64,000 bases of DNA from Cherax quadricarinatus (GCF_038502225.1 NC_091325.1:35048503-35112502), one strand, 5' to 3'; counted from the first letter of the stretch, positions 29,591-42,986 are shown. Made by a program: numbers and translations. The notes: generated from the sequence alone by a model not told the origin.

Positions 29591-32305
29591 ACTCAGTTGT
29601 GGTTGCAGAGGTCGATTCATAGCATGTGTGTGTGTGTACTCATCTAGTTGTGCTCACCTAGTTTTGATTGCAGGGATCGAGTCATAGCTCCTGGCCCTGC
29701 CTCTTCATTGGTCACTACTGGGTCACTCTCCCTGAACCATGAGCTTTATCATACCTCTGCTTAAAGCTGTGTATGGATCCTGCCTCCACTACATCGCTTC
29801 CCAAATTATTCCGTTTCCAGACTACTCTGTTATTGAAGAAATACTTCCTAACATTCCTGTGATTCATCTGTGTCTTCAGCTTCCAACTGTGTCCCCGTGT
29901 TGCTGTGTCCCATCTCTGGAACATCCTGTCTTTGTCCACTTTGTCATTTCCTCTCAGTATTTTATATGTCGTTATCATGTCCCCCCATCTCTCCTTTCCT
30001 CCTGTGTCGTCAGGTCGATTTCCCTTAACCTCTCCTCGTAGGACATACCTCTTAGCTCTGGGACTAGTCTTGTTGCAAACCTTTGCACTTTCTCTAGTTT
30101 CTTTACGTGCTTGGCTAGGTGTGGGGTTCCAAACTGGTGCTGCATACTCCAATATGGGCCTAACGTACATAGAGTACGATTCCTTATTAAGATGTCGGAA
30201 TGCTGTTCTTAGGTTTGTTAGGCGCCCATATGCTGCAGCAGTTATTTGGTTGATGTGCGTTTCGGATGTGCCTGGTGTTGTACTCACCCCAAGATCTTTT
30301 TCCTTGAGTGAAGTTTGTAGTCTCTGGTCCCTTAGACTGTACTCTGTCTGCAGTTTTCTTTGCCCTTCCCCAATCTTCATGACTTTGCATTTGGTGGGGT
30401 TGAACTCCAGGAGCCAATTGCTGGACCAGGTCTGCAGCTTGTCCTGATCCCTTTGTAGCTCTGCCTGGTCTTCGTCCGAATGAATTATTCTCATCAATTT
30501 CACATCATCTGCAAACAGGAATACTTTGGAGTCTATTCCTTCCGTCAAGTCGTTCACAAATACCAGAAACAGCACTGGTCCTAGGACTGACCCCTGTGGG
30601 ACCCCACTCGTCGCAGGTGCGCACTCTGACACCTCGCCACGTACCACGACTCGCTGCTGTCTTTCTGTCAAGTATTCCCTGATCCATTGTAGTGCCTTCC
30701 CTGTTATCCCTACCCGGTCCTCCATTTTTTTGCAACAATCTCTTGTTTGGAACTGTGTCAAACGCCTTCTTACAGTCCAAGAAAATGCAATCTACCCACC
30801 CCTCTCTCTCTTGTCTTACTGCTATCACCCTGTCATAGAACTCCAGTAGGTTTGTGACACAGGATTTCCCATCCCTGAAACCATGTTGGCTGCTGTTGAT
30901 GAGATCAATCCTTTCTAGATGTTCCAACACTCTACTCCTAATAATCGTCTCCATGACTTTGCATACTATACATGTCAGTGACACTGGTCTGTAGTTTAGT
31001 GTTTCATGTCTGTCTCCTTTTTTAAAAATTGGGACTACATTTGTTGTCTTCCATACCTCAGGTAGTCTCCCTGTATCGATAGATGTATTGAATATTGTTG
31101 TTAGGGGTACACATAGCGCCTCTGCTCCCTCTCTCAGGACCCATGGAGAGATATTGTCTGGCCCCATTGCCTTTGAGGTATCTAGCTCACTCAGAAGCCT
31201 CTTCACTTCTTCCTCGGTTGTGTGTATTATGTCCAACACTTGGTAGTGTACCCCACCTCTCGGTCTTTCTGGAGTCCCTTCTGTCTCTTCTGTGAACACT
31301 TCTTTGAATCTCCTGTTGAGTTCCTCACATACTTCGCGGTCGTTTCTTGTTGTCTCTCCTCTTTCCTTCCTTAGCCTGATTACCTGGTCCTTGACTGTTG
31401 TTTTCCTCTTGATGTGGCTGTATAAAAGCTTCTGGTCAGATTTGGCTTTCACTACTAAGTCGTTTTCATATTGTCGTTGGGCCTCCCTTCTTACCTGTGC
31501 ATATTCGTTTCTGGCTCAACGACTGCTCTCCTTATTCTCCTGGGTCCTTTGCCTTCTATACTTCTTCCATTCCCTGACACACTTGGTTTTTGCCTCCCTG
31601 CACCTTTGGGTAAACCATGGGCTCATCCTGGCTTTTTCATTATTCATGTTACCCTTGGGTACAAACCTCTCCTCAGCTTCCTTGCATTTTGTTGTTACAT
31701 AATATTCCATCATCTCATTTACTGGCTTCCCTGCTAGTTCTCTGTCCCACTGGGCCCCGTACAGAAAGTTCCCCATTCCCGCGTAGTCCCCTTTCTTGTA
31801 GTTTGGCTTCATTCGCCTGGCCCTTCCTGCTTACCCCTCCACTTGTAAGTCTACTGTGTATTCGAAGGTTAAAACCACATGATCACTGGCCCCCAAGGGG
31901 TCTTTCATATGTGATGTCCTCAATATCTGCACTACTCAAGGTGAATACTAGGTCCAGTCTTGTTGGTTCATCCTCTCCTCTCTCTCTCTTGTAGTATCCC
32001 TTACGTGTTGGTACATGAAGTTTCCCAGTACCACCTCTATCATCTTAGCCCTCCATGTATCTTGGTCCCCATGTGGCTCCAAGTTCTACCAGTCGACTTC
32101 CTTGTGGTTAAAGTCACCCATGATCAGTAGCTTTGCCCTGCACGCATGAGCTCTTATGGCCACTGCAGCCAGTGTGTCAACCATTGCTCTATTGCTCTCA
32201 TCATACTCTTGCCTTGGCCTCCTGCTGTTCTGTGGTGGGTTATACATCACTGCAATTACCACCTTGGAACCTCCAGACTGAAGCGTTCCTACTATGTAAT
32301 CACTT
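29591..32305 (-). pseudogene. LINE family B, endonuclease to 3' end, frameshifted
   Basis: In minus-strand order: APE endonuclease with VIAVMYNPPQNSRR and the GDFNHKEVDW motif (32305-32086); DITYERPLGASDHVVLTFEY with the SDHV motif (about 31930-31850); linker (KEAEERFVPKGNMNNEKARM, 31812-31516); RT with LDTSKAMGPDNISPWVL, NYRPVSLTCIVCKVMETI and FLDCKKAFDTVPNKRLL (31452-30700). After a frameshift come GVPQGSVLGPVLFLVFVNDL, the catalytic FADD (about 30515-30500) and the thumb YVRPILEYAAPVWNPTPSQA, ending NLGSDVVEAGSIHSFKQRYD at about 29715. The 5' end of the element is lost where a SINE now lies. The 3' tail has a duplicated TGGTTGCAG..TCGA.TCATAGC block. Jockey/CR1-like; non-functional because of frameshifts and stops. 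Confidence 0.85.
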
Positions 32306-32482
32306 GACTCACGAAATCGTAATGACACGATTGCAAACAAACCATACCCCGGCCGGGATTGAACCCGCGGTCAGAGAGTCTCAAAACTCCAGACCGTCGT
32401 GTTAGCCACTAGACCAGCTAGCCACAATAAGATTCGTCCAACTAGGCATATTTCTACACCATAGGAAGGTTAGCACAGGTGT
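32303..32482 (-). mobile_element. tRNA-derived SINE (same family as 7845-8005)
   Basis: The minus strand has TGGCTAGCTGGTCTAGTGGC, CGCGGGTTCAATCCC and the tail GCAATCGTGTCATTACG ending in TGAGTCA at about 32303. It lies exactly at the broken 5' side of LINE B. The upstream part is rearranged (ACACCATAGGAAGGTTAGCA followed by a second GTGTAGAAATATACCTA). Confidence 0.8.
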
Positions 32483-33010
32483 AGAAATATACCTAACCTA
32501 ACCTATCCATGCACTCTTCTATTTTATATGTTCCTTAGTCTGTGTATAATATTAATAATAGCAGTGATTTTAAACATGTTTTCTCCACTATCTCCACCTT
32601 TCTTATCATTTAAATGTTTAAAAGCAATGCGTCTCACCCGTATGTTTTGTGTTGGCACCAAAGTTCTTCGGTACTTTCCTCTTTGTGTCCTCATAGATAA
32701 ACTTTCTCTCCACAGACGCCTCTATGCTCAATCCATCTTTTTTTGCGTTACGCCTTTTTTTTATAGGCCCAGTTGCTAACATCTCTTTCTAGCATCTCAT
32801 CTTGTACAAATTCTGGTGAAAACAACCTGACCTAAAAATATAAATACACTTATTTACTTTTCACTCGTTCTTTTCACTTTCTTATTCCAGTGCTCACTTT
32901 TGTCAGTTTGTTCACACTTAAAGTGCTTCACCAACTTCCCTCAACAATATTCTTATACAACTCCCTCAGACATCATCAAATTTGAAAAATTTCACTTTAT
33001 ATTATACATG
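32483..33010. other. Unique AT/pyrimidine-rich DNA, no gene seen
   Basis: A very good splice-acceptor-like tract (TTCACTTTCTTATTCCAG) ends at 32890, but the following frame has no support. Nothing else recognised. Confidence 0.4.
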
Positions 33011-34193
33011 CATACTTAACTTACGAGAACATACTTAACTTACGAGAACATACTTAACTTATGAGAAAATACTTAACTTACGAGAACATACTTAACTTAC
33101 GAGAACATACTTAACTTACGAGAACATACTTAACTTACGAGAACATACTTAACTTACGAGAACATACTTAACTTACGAGAACATACTTAACTTACGAGAA
33201 CATACTTAACTTACGAGAACATACTTAACTTATGAGAACATACTTAACTTACGAGAACATACTTAACTTACGAGAACATACTTAACTTACGAGAACATAC
33301 TTAACTTACGAGAACATACTTAACTTATGAGAAAATACTTAACTTACGAGAACATACTTAACTTACGAGAACATACTTAACTTACGAGAAAATACTTAAC
33401 TTACGAGAACATACTTAACTTACGAGAACATACTTAACTTACGAGAAAATACTTAACTTACGAGAACATACTTAACTTACGAGAACATACTTAACTTACG
33501 AGAACATACTTAACTTACGAGAACATACTTAACTTACGAGAACATACTTAACTTACGAGAACATACTTAACTTACGAGAACATACTTAACTTACGAGAAC
33601 ATACTTAACTTACGAGAACATACTTAACTTACGAGAACATACTTAACTTACGAGAACATACTTAACTTACGAGAACATACTTAACTTACGAGAACATACT
33701 TAACTTACGAGAACATACTTAACTTATGAGAACATACTTAACTTACGAGAACATACTTAACTTACGAGAACATACTTAACTTACGAGAACATACTTAACT
33801 TATGAGAACATACTTAACTTACGAGAACATACTTAACTTACGAGAACATACTTAACTTACGAGAACATACTTAATTTACGAGAACATACTTAACTTACGA
33901 GAACATACTTAACTTACGAGAACATACTTAATTTACGAGAACATACTTAACTTACGAGAACATACTTAACTTACGAGAACATACTTAATTTACGAGAACA
34001 TACTTAACTTGCGAGAACATACTTAACTTACGAGAACATACTTAACTTACGAGAACATACTTAACTTACGAGAACATACTTAACTTACGAGAACATACTT
34101 AACTTACGAGAACATACTTAACTTACGAGAACATACTTAACTTACGAGAACATACTTAACTTACGAGAACATACTTAACTTGCGAGAACATAC
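33011..34193. repeat. 19-bp minisatellite ACTTAACTTACGAGAACAT, about 62 units
   Basis: Very homogeneous. Variants are TATGAG, AAAATAC, TAATTTACG and CTTGCGAG at the right edge. Its unit contains stop codons, so it gives no long open frame. Confidence 0.97.
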
Positions 34194-34274
34194 ACAGAAT
34201 GAAAACATTTATTTTGAAATTTTTGCAATAGCTTCAGAGTACAACCACTGTTAATAAATACGATACGAGGACCA
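34194..34274. other. 80-bp spacer between two arrays
   Basis: Unique AT-rich sequence separating the 19-bp and 13-bp arrays. No feature. Confidence 0.6.
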
Positions 34275-37200
34275 ATATTACTTGGACATATTACTTGGAC
34301 ATATTACTTGGACATATTACTTGGATATATTACTTGGACATATTACTTGGACATATTACTTGGATATATTACTTGGACATATTACTTGGATATATTATTT
34401 GGACATATTACTTGGATATATTACTTGGATATATTACTTGGACATATTACTTGGACATATTACTTGGACATATTACTTGAACATATTACTTGGACATATT
34501 ACTTGGACATATTACTTGGACATATTACTTGGATATATTACTTGGACATATTACTTGGACATATTACTTGAATATATTACTTGATATTACTTGGACATAT
34601 TACTTGGACATATTACTTGGATATATTACTTGGATATATTACTTGGACATATTACTTGGACATATTACTTGGACATATTACTTGGATATATTACTTGGAT
34701 ATATTACTTGGACATATTACTTGGACATATTGGACATATTACTTGGATATATTACTTGGACATATTACTTGGACATATTACTTGGACATATTACTTGGAT
34801 ATATTACTTGGACATATTACTTGGATATATTACTTGGACATATTACTTGGATATATTACTTGGATATATTACTTGGACATATTACTTGGACATATTACTT
34901 GGACATATTGGACATATTACTTGGACATATTACTTGGATATATTACTTGGACATATTACTTGGACATATTACTTGGATATATTACTTGGACATATTACTT
35001 GGACATATTACTTGGATATATTACTTGGACATATTGGACATATTACTTGGACATATTACTTGGACATATTACTTGGATATATTACTTGGACATATTACTT
35101 GGACATATTGGACATATTACTTGGACATATTGGACATATTACTTGGATATATTACTTGGACATATTACTTGGACATATTACTTGGATATATTACTTGGAT
35201 ATATTACTTGGACATATTACTTGGATATATTACTTGGACATATTACTTGGACATTACTTGGACATATTACTTGGATATATTACTTGGACATATTACTTGG
35301 ACATATTACTTGGACATATTACTTGGACATATTACTTGGACATATTACTTGGACATATTACTTGGACATATTACTTGGATATATTACTTGGACATATTAC
35401 CTGGATATATTACTTGGACATATTACTTTGATATATTACTTGGACATATTACTTGGACATATTACTTGGACATATTACTTGGACATATTACTTGGACATA
35501 TTACTTGGACATATTACTTGGACATATTACTTGGACATATTACTTGGACATATTACTTGGATAAATTACTTGGACATATTACTTGGATATATTACTTGGA
35601 CATATTACTTGGATATATTACTTGGACATATTACTTGGACATATTACTTGGATATATTACTTGGACATATTACTTGGATAAATTACTTGGACATATTACT
35701 TGGATATATTACTTGGACATATTACTTGGACATATTACTTGGATATATTACTGTGACATATTACTTGGATATATTACTTGGACATAATACTTGGATAAAT
35801 TACTTGGACATATTACTTGGATATATTACTTGGATATATTACTTGGATATATTACTTGGATATATTACTTGGACATATTACTTGGATATATTACTTGGAC
35901 ATATTACTTGGATATATTACTTGGACATATTACTTGGACATATTACTTGGACATATTACTTGGATATATTACTTGGACATATTACTTGGATATATTACTT
36001 GGACATATTACTTGGATATATTACTTGGACATATTACTTGGACATATTACTTGGATAAATTACTTGGACATATTACTTGGACATATTACTTGGATATATT
36101 ACTTGGACATATTACTTGGATATATTACTTGGACATATTACTTGGACATATTACTTGGATAAATTACTTGGACATATTACTTGGACATATTACTTGGATA
36201 TATTACTTGGACATATTACTTGGATATATTACTTGGACATATTACTTGGATATATTACTTGGACATATTACTTGGACATATTACTTGGATAAATTACTTG
36301 GACATTTTACTTGGATATATTACTTGGATATATTACTTGGACATATTACTTGGATATATTACTTGGACATATTACTTGGACATATTACTTGGATATATTA
36401 CTTGGACATATTACTTGGACATATTACTTGGATATATTACTTGGACATATTACTTGGATATATTACTTGGATATATTACTTGGACATATTACTTGGATAT
36501 ATTTCTTGGACATATTACTTGGACATATTACTTGGATATATTACTTGGACATATTACTTGGATATATTACTTGGACATATTACTTGGATATATTACTTGG
36601 ACATATTACTTGGACATATTACTTGGATATATTACTTGGACATATTACTTGGACATATTACTTGGATATATTTCTTGGATATATTACTTGGACATATTAC
36701 TTGGATATATTACTTGGACATATTACTTGGATATATTACTTGGACATATTACTTGGACATATTACTTGGATATATTACTTGGACATATTACTTGGACATA
36801 TTACTTGAATATATTACTTGGATATATTACTTGGACATATTACTTGGATATATTACTTGGACATATTACTTGGACATATTACTTGAATATATTACTTGGA
36901 CATATTACTTGGACATATTACTTGGATATATTACTTGGACATATTACTTGGATATATTACTTGGACATATTACTTGGACATATTACTTGAATATATTACT
37001 TGGACATATTACTTGGACATATTACTTGGACATATTACTTGAATATATTACTTGGACATATTACTTGGACATATTACTTGGATATATTACTTGGACATAT
37101 TACTTGGATATATTACTTGGACATATTACTTGGATATATTACTTGGACATATTACTTGGATAAATTACTTGGACATATTACTTGGATATATTACTTGGAC

Positions 37201-37458
37201 ATATTACTTGGACATATTACTTGGATATATTACTTGGATATATTACTTGGACATATTACTTGGACATATTACTTGGACATATTACTTGGATAAATTACTT
37301 GGACATATTACTTGGACATATTACTTGGACATATTACTTGGATAAATTACTTGGACATATTACTTGGATATATTACTTGGACATATTACTTGGACATATT
37401 ACTTGGATATATTACTTGGATATATTACTTGGACATATTACTTGGACATATTACTTGG
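34275..37458. repeat. 13-bp minisatellite ATTACTTGGAYAT, about 245 units
   Basis: Two interchangeable units (GACAT and GATAT), with rarer AACAT, ATAAAT and TTCTTGG forms and occasional deletions (GGACATATTGGACATATT). A 13-bp unit cycles through all three frames every 39 bp, so all three plus-strand frames read the same TWTYYLDILLGHI repeat. None is a gene. Confidence 0.97.
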
Positions 37459-37770
37459 CGTCTTCGGCTGGAAATAATAATAAGCCAACAATAAATCATC
37501 TGGAATTATTTACTGCTGTCCACTAATTAGAACATAAATTAATATTTTTTTTATCGTATACACATTATGTGGATATGAGTGACTCATTGCTTAAGATAAA
37601 GCAAGATAATTCTTCGATTATTCAACATTAAAGATGAATCAAGAAAATTTGTCTATCCTTTTTGACCAATTATCAATCACAATTATCATCTCCATTTTGT
37701 CACTCGTGTGCAGTGATGTATTCATAAAGCATCTTGTATTATTGTAGTAAAAAATTCATCCTGTACATCT
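37459..37770. other. Unique AT-rich DNA, no feature seen
   Basis: No open frame, repeat or RNA signature is supported. Confidence 0.45.
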
Positions 37771-38344
37771 CGTACATTATCTGCGCCTTTCAAGGCAAGT
37801 GAAATTGCTGACCTGGAGAGTGTACAGAGAACTTTCACGGCACACAAGTGCGATAAGGCACCCAAATTACTGGGAACAGTTGAAGTCTCTTGATTTGTAT
37901 TCCTTGGAACGCAGGTGAGAGAGTTACATGAGAAAATATATACCTGGAAAATCCTAGAGAGATTAGTACCAAACTTGCACACGAAAATCTCTCCTTATGA
38001 AAGCAAAAGACTCGGCAAGAGATGCAACATTCCCCCAATGAAAAGCAGGGGAGCCACGAGTACACTGAGAGACAACACAATAAGTGTCAGGGGCCCAAGA
38101 CTGTTCAACTGCTTCCCAGCATACGTAATGGGGGATTACCAATAGACCCCTGGCTCTCTTCAAGAAGGCACTGGACAGGCACCTAAAGTCAGTAACTGGC
38201 CAGCCGGGCTGTGGTTCGTACGTCAGTTTGCGTGCTGCCAGAAGTAAAGCATGGGTGATCAAACCCTGATCCACCACGGTGCCTGGCGTCAGACCGAGCC
38301 GCGGGGGCGTTGACCCCTGAAACCCTCTCCAGGTATACTCCAGG
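37771..38344 (+). pseudogene. LINE family A 3' fragment
   Basis: The plus strand reads PFKASEIADLESVQRTFTA, then after breaks YTWKILERLVPNLHTKISPY, RCNIPPMKSRGATSTLRD, ISVRGPRLFNCFPAYV and GCGSYVSLRAAR-like text. It ends in TCTCCAGGTATACTCCAGG at 38344. It matches the copies ending at 13216 and 16569 but in the opposite orientation. Frameshifts separate the segments. Confidence 0.8.
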
Positions 38345-38449
38345 AATCCTTGTAAGCAAATATTATTCTTATTATAGTCAAGAAGAAGAGGTAAACTTGT
38401 CAGGGCCTCAGCTTAGTGTATACAAGGATGTAAGAGTAACTGCACGCAC

Positions 38450-38566
38450 CTGTTTCAGTTGACTGTAGCAGTTGTTGACAGTTCGTGTATGTGACTCTGG
38501 AATCTGATGAATAAGACACAGGCACAGCAGGGCGGAGACTACACCCGGGGCACCACGAATGTCCAT
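38450..38566 (-). CDS. Candidate first coding exon of a secreted protein
   Basis: The minus-strand ATG at 38566 lies in a good initiation context (CACAGGATGG). It opens 39 codons ending at a donor AAACAG|GTGCGT (38450/38449, phase 0). The product begins MDIRGAPGVVSALLCLCLIH, then QIPESHTRTVNNCYSQLKQ, which has the charge, hydrophobic core and polar cleavage region of a signal peptide, with the first mature residues containing one Cys. Read without splicing it would add only 15 residues before TGA. A TATA-like element lies about 155 bp upstream, allowing a roughly 130-nt 5' UTR. The following exon would lie to the left, beyond the LINE A fragment and possibly the 13-bp array. No family was recognised. 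Confidence 0.45.
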
Positions 38567-38718
38567 CCTGTGTATTACAGAGCGGCCAAAGTACACTACC
38601 TTACGCTCAATGTATATTGAAGGAAAACCTAAGTTTGGTGTGTATTATACGACAACACACTTAAGCTGCCTTCCGTTCACTTCCTAGAGAGCGTTTGACC
38701 TCTCCTCTGCCTGCCCAC

Positions 38719-38728
38719 CCCTTTTATC
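38719..38728 (-). promoter_or_regulatory. TATA-like box for the exon at 38450-38566
   Basis: The minus strand reads GATAAAAGGGG. A start about 25-30 bp downstream (near 38695, TCAAACGC) would give a transcript leading to the ATG at 38566. This is position and sequence only. Confidence 0.35.
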
Positions 38729-38860
38729 TCATCGCACTTGACCTGACCCCAAGATACTGACAGAAAACACGGAAGGCAGGTGAAATTAACGAAATGGGTT
38801 ACCTGTATATAATTTCTGTTTTTGTCGTCAAAATTTAAATCTTGTCTAATTCATTAACCT

Positions 38861-41153
38861 CCCTAGATACACCCCCTAGATACACCCTCTAGATACACCC
38901 CCTAGATACACCCTCTAGATACACCCCTAGATACACCCCTAGATACACCCCCTAGATACACCCTCTAGATACACCCCCTAGATACACCCCCTACATACAC
39001 CCCCTACATACACCCCCTAGATACACCCCCTAGATACACCCCCTAGATACACCCCCGAGATACACCCTCTAGATACACCCCTAGATGCACCCCCTAGATA
39101 CACCCCCTAGATACACCCCCTAGATACACTCCCGAGATATACCCTCTAGATACACCCCTAGATACACCCCTAGATACACCCCTAGATACACCCCCTAGAT
39201 ACACCCCTAGATACACCCCTAGATACACCCCCGAGATACACCCTCTACATACACCCCTAGATACACCCCCTAGATACACCCCCTAGATACAGCCCCTAGA
39301 TACACCCCTAGATACACCCCTAGATACACCCCCTAGATACACCCCTTAGATACACCCCCTAGATACACCCCTAGATACACCCCTAGATACACCCTCTAGA
39401 TACACCCCTAGATACACCCCCTAGATACACCCCTAGATACACCCCTAGATACACCCCCTAGATACACCCCCTAGATACACCCCCTAGATATACCCTCTAG
39501 ATACACCCCCCTAGATACACCCTCTAGATACACCCCCGAGATACACCCTCTAGATACACCCCCTAGATACACCCAGTAGATACACCCTCTAGATACACCC
39601 CCTAGATACACCCCTTAGATACACCCTCTAGATACACCGTCTAGATACACCCCGTAGATACACCCTCTAGATACACCCTCTAGATACACCGTCTAGATAC
39701 ACCCCTAGATACACCCCTAGATACACCCATAGATACACCCCCTAGATACACCCCCTCGATCCACCCCTAGATACACCCCCTAGATACACCCTCTAGATAC
39801 ACCCCTAGATACACCCCCTAGATACACCCCCTAGATACAGCCCCTAGATACACCCTCTAGATACACCCTCTACATACACCCCTAGATACACCCCCTAGAT
39901 ACACCCCCTAGATACACCCCTAGATACACCCCCTAGATACACCCGCTAGATACACCCACTAGATACACCCCCTAGATACACCCCCTAGATACACCCTCTA
40001 GATACACCCCCTAGATACACCCCCTACATACACCCCCTACATACACCCCCTAGATACACCCCCTAGATACACCCCCTAGATACACCCCTAGATACACCCT
40101 CTAGATACACCCCTAGATACACCCCCTAGATACACCCTCTAGATACACCCCCTAGATACACCCCCTAGATACACCCCCTAGATACACCCCCTAGATACAC
40201 CCCCTAGATACACCCCCTAGATACACCCCCTAGATACACCCCCTAGATACACCCCCTAGATACACCCCCTAGATACACCCCCTAGATACACCCCCTAGAT
40301 ACACCCCCTAGATACCCCCTAGATACCCCCTACATACACCCCCTACATACACCCCCTAGATCCACCCACTAGACACACCCCTAGATACACCCCCGAGATA
40401 CACCCTCTAGATACACCCCCTAGATACACCCCCTAGATACACCCCCTAGATACACCCCCTAGATACACCCCCTAGATACACCCCCTAGATACACCCCCTA
40501 GATACACCCCCTAGATACACCCCCTAGATACACCCCCTAGATACACCCCCTAGATACACCCCCTAGATACACCCCCTAGATACACCCCCTAGATACACCC
40601 CCTAGATACACCCCCTAGATACACCCCCTAGATACACCCCCTAGATACACCCCCTAGATACACCCCCTAGATACACCCCCTAGATACACCCCCTAGATAC
40701 ACCCCCTAGATACACCCCCTAGATACACCCCCTAGATACACCCCCTAGATACACCCCCTAGATACACCCCCTAGATACACCCCCTAGATACACCCCCTAG
40801 ATACACCCCCTAGATACACCCCCTAGATACACCCCCTAGATACACCCCCTAGATACACCCACTAGATACACCCCCTAGATACACCCCCTAGATACACCCC
40901 CTAGATACACCCCCAGATACACCCCCTAGATACACCCCCTAGATACACCCCTAGATACACCCCCTAGATACACCCCCTAGATACACCCCCTAGATACACC
41001 CCTAGGTACACCCCCTAGATACACCCCCTAGATACACCCCCTAGATACTCCCCCTAGATACACCCCCTAGATACACCCCCTAGATACACCCCCTAGATAC
41101 ACCCCCTAGATACACCCCCTAGATACACCCCCTAGATACACCCCCTAGATACA
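38861..41153. repeat. 13-bp C-rich minisatellite GATACACCCCCTA, about 177 units
   Basis: 12-bp (CACCCCTA) and variant (CACCCTCTA, CACCCCCGA, CTACATAC) units dominate the left half. The right half (about 40380-41150) is nearly homogeneous 13-mers. The minus strand has runs of four or five G every 13 bp. Confidence 0.97.
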
Positions 41154-41815
41154 ACTAGTGAGGTTAATGGAAAGTGTCATTCTGATACTTTTTCTCGTAC
41201 CAGTATAGAATTATTCATCACTAATGCACTATTTTGCCTTGATGAGTGAGAGCTCTTGATCTGAGGAACTGGAAACATTCTTCTCTTCGTTTGGTGGACT
41301 CTGAGTGCCTCCCATTCCAGAGGTACTAAATGATCCCTACCGGTTTAACGCTTCCGCTGATAAAAAGAAAACATGTGAATAGGATCAATATTTAATGGCT
41401 GATTCGTCTTACAAAATAGATGATAAATTTATTAACTTGAGGCTGAGTAAGTGAACAATTTGTTTCTTTCTGAGAAATAATTAGAGAATGATTCATCAGA
41501 TGTTTCTCATGTGTTTAATTTTTCACAATGATTCTTCTATTTAATTTATTTTTTTTAGTACTGATGTGTTTCCTCAAATAAAACTTTCATATGATTTTAG
41601 ATTGTTTCAATAAAGACAGTTTTACTAGTGAAACAGGTTTCTGTGAGACAAATGTTTCTTCTGATCTGAAACATTGGAATATCGTAAATTAAAAGTTTAT
41701 AATGTTGCTTTAGTAAAATATATTTAATTGCTTATATTTATTCTTTCTTTAACATTAAACGCCGATAAATCTTACTTAGTGAAAAGTTTGGAATGATATT
41801 GGCTGTTTGTTCCAG
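41154..41815. other. Unique AT-rich DNA, no feature seen
   Basis: No repeat or RNA signature. It would be intron if the next exon is real. Confidence 0.45.
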
Positions 41816-42081
41816 TTTCCCTGGAAATGCTCTCTAAGAAGATCAAAGAAGAGGCTAAGAACAGCAACCCCAAATCGCCGAAATATGCGCCTATAACAAA
41901 CCTACAGTCTGATAACGAGAAAATTCTTCAAGCTAAACGACAGTCATCTCTACCCAGCACCTCCCTCACTCCACTTCCAGACGCGGATTCTTACACACTT
42001 GTCACCTTAGTCAGGTCAAATAACACCACCAGTATGCAGCTTTCTAATGTTGTTACCTGCTTGCTCTGTCCTGCCACCTAA
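41816..42081 (+). CDS. Possible terminal or internal exon, unidentified protein
   Basis: After an acceptor-like GGCTGTTTGTTCCAG (ends 41815) the plus strand is open: SLEMLSKKIKEEAKNSNPK, SPKYAPITNLQSDNEKILQA, KRQSSLPSTSLTPLPDADS, YTLVTLVRSNNTTSMQL, to a stop at 42079. The composition (Lys/Glu helix, then Ser/Thr/Pro-rich) resembles a disordered region of a real protein and differs from the repeats. A weak donor (GTCAG|GTCAAA) is at about 42015. Beyond the stop, protein-like text continues in other frames (LSRLNTFNFHSIIATEPTL; SPGTLSTTVDTPLQRYSSS), which could mean a decayed exon or retrocopy. ATG at 41827 is an alternative start. Confidence 0.35.
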
Positions 42082-42308
42082 CCTGCTGCCAACTTGTCAA
42101 GACTCAACACCTTCAACTTCCACAGTATCATTGCAACTGAGCCTACTCTTCCTGATTCTTAAGTCTAGCTGCTGGGTTAAGCCCTGGCACTCTCTCTACG
42201 ACTGTGGACACTCCTCTCCAACGCTATTCTTCTTCGCCTGTCCCACCTCAGGGTTCACCCCACGTGGGGTCTTACCTAAAGTTTCTTGTCTTGTCTTCGC
42301 AAGACAAT
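42082..42308. other. Ser/Pro-coding-like stretch, uncertain
   Basis: Frame-shifting protein-like text continues from the possible exon up to the trinucleotide array. Not assignable. Confidence 0.3.
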
Positions 42309-42462
42309 GGTAGTAGTAGTAATAGTGGTTTTAACAGTAGTAGTAGTAGTAGTAGTAGTAGTTGTTGTTGTTGTCGTAGTAATAGAATTGTTGTTGTAGT
42401 AGTAGTAGTAGTATTAGTAGTAGTAGTAGCAGTAGTAGTAGTAGTTGTAGTAGTAGCAGTCA

Positions 42463-42534
<72 letters not shown>

Positions 42535-42985
42535 AAGTAGTCGTAGTAGTAGCCGTAGTAGTTGTAGTACTCGTAGTAGTAGTTGTAGTAGAAATGGTTG
42601 TAGTTGTAGCAGTAGAAGTAGTTGTAGCAGGAGAAGTTGTAGTAGTAGTAGTAGAAGTAGTAGTAGTAGTAGAAGTTGTAGTAGTAGTAGTAGAAGTAGT
42701 AGTAGTAGTAAAAGTTGTAGTAGTAGTAGTAGAAGTAGTAGTAGTAGTAGAAGTTGTAGTAGTAGTAGTAGAAGTAGTAGTAGTAGTAGAAGTTGTAGTA
42801 GAAGTAGTCGTAGTAGTAGCTGTAGTAGTTGTAGTAGAAATGGTTGTAGTTGTAGCAGTAGAAGTTGTAGTAGTTGTTGTAATAGTAGTAGTAGTTGTAG
42901 TAGTAGTAGTTCTGGCAGTAGTAATTGTTGTAGTAGTAGTACTTGTAGCAGTAGTAGCAATACTAGTAGTAGCAAATGGTAGTAG
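42309..42985. repeat. (AGT)n-type trinucleotide array with interruptions
   Basis: GTA/AGT triplets with TTG, AGA and AGC interruptions. A roughly 33-bp higher-order unit (AGTAGTAGTAGAAGTTGTAG) is visible at about 42640-42800. Poly-Val, poly-Thr and poly-Leu open frames are artefacts. Confidence 0.95.
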
Positions 42986-42986
42986 G

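Noticed and set aside
32862..33000. Exon after the strong acceptor TTCACTTTCTTATTCCAG
   Set aside because: The following frame runs into the 19-bp array with no donor and no protein-like features beyond chance.
34282..37526. WTYYLDILLGHI repeat proteins in three plus-strand frames
   Set aside because: A 13-bp unit gives the same peptide in every frame. No evidence of coding.
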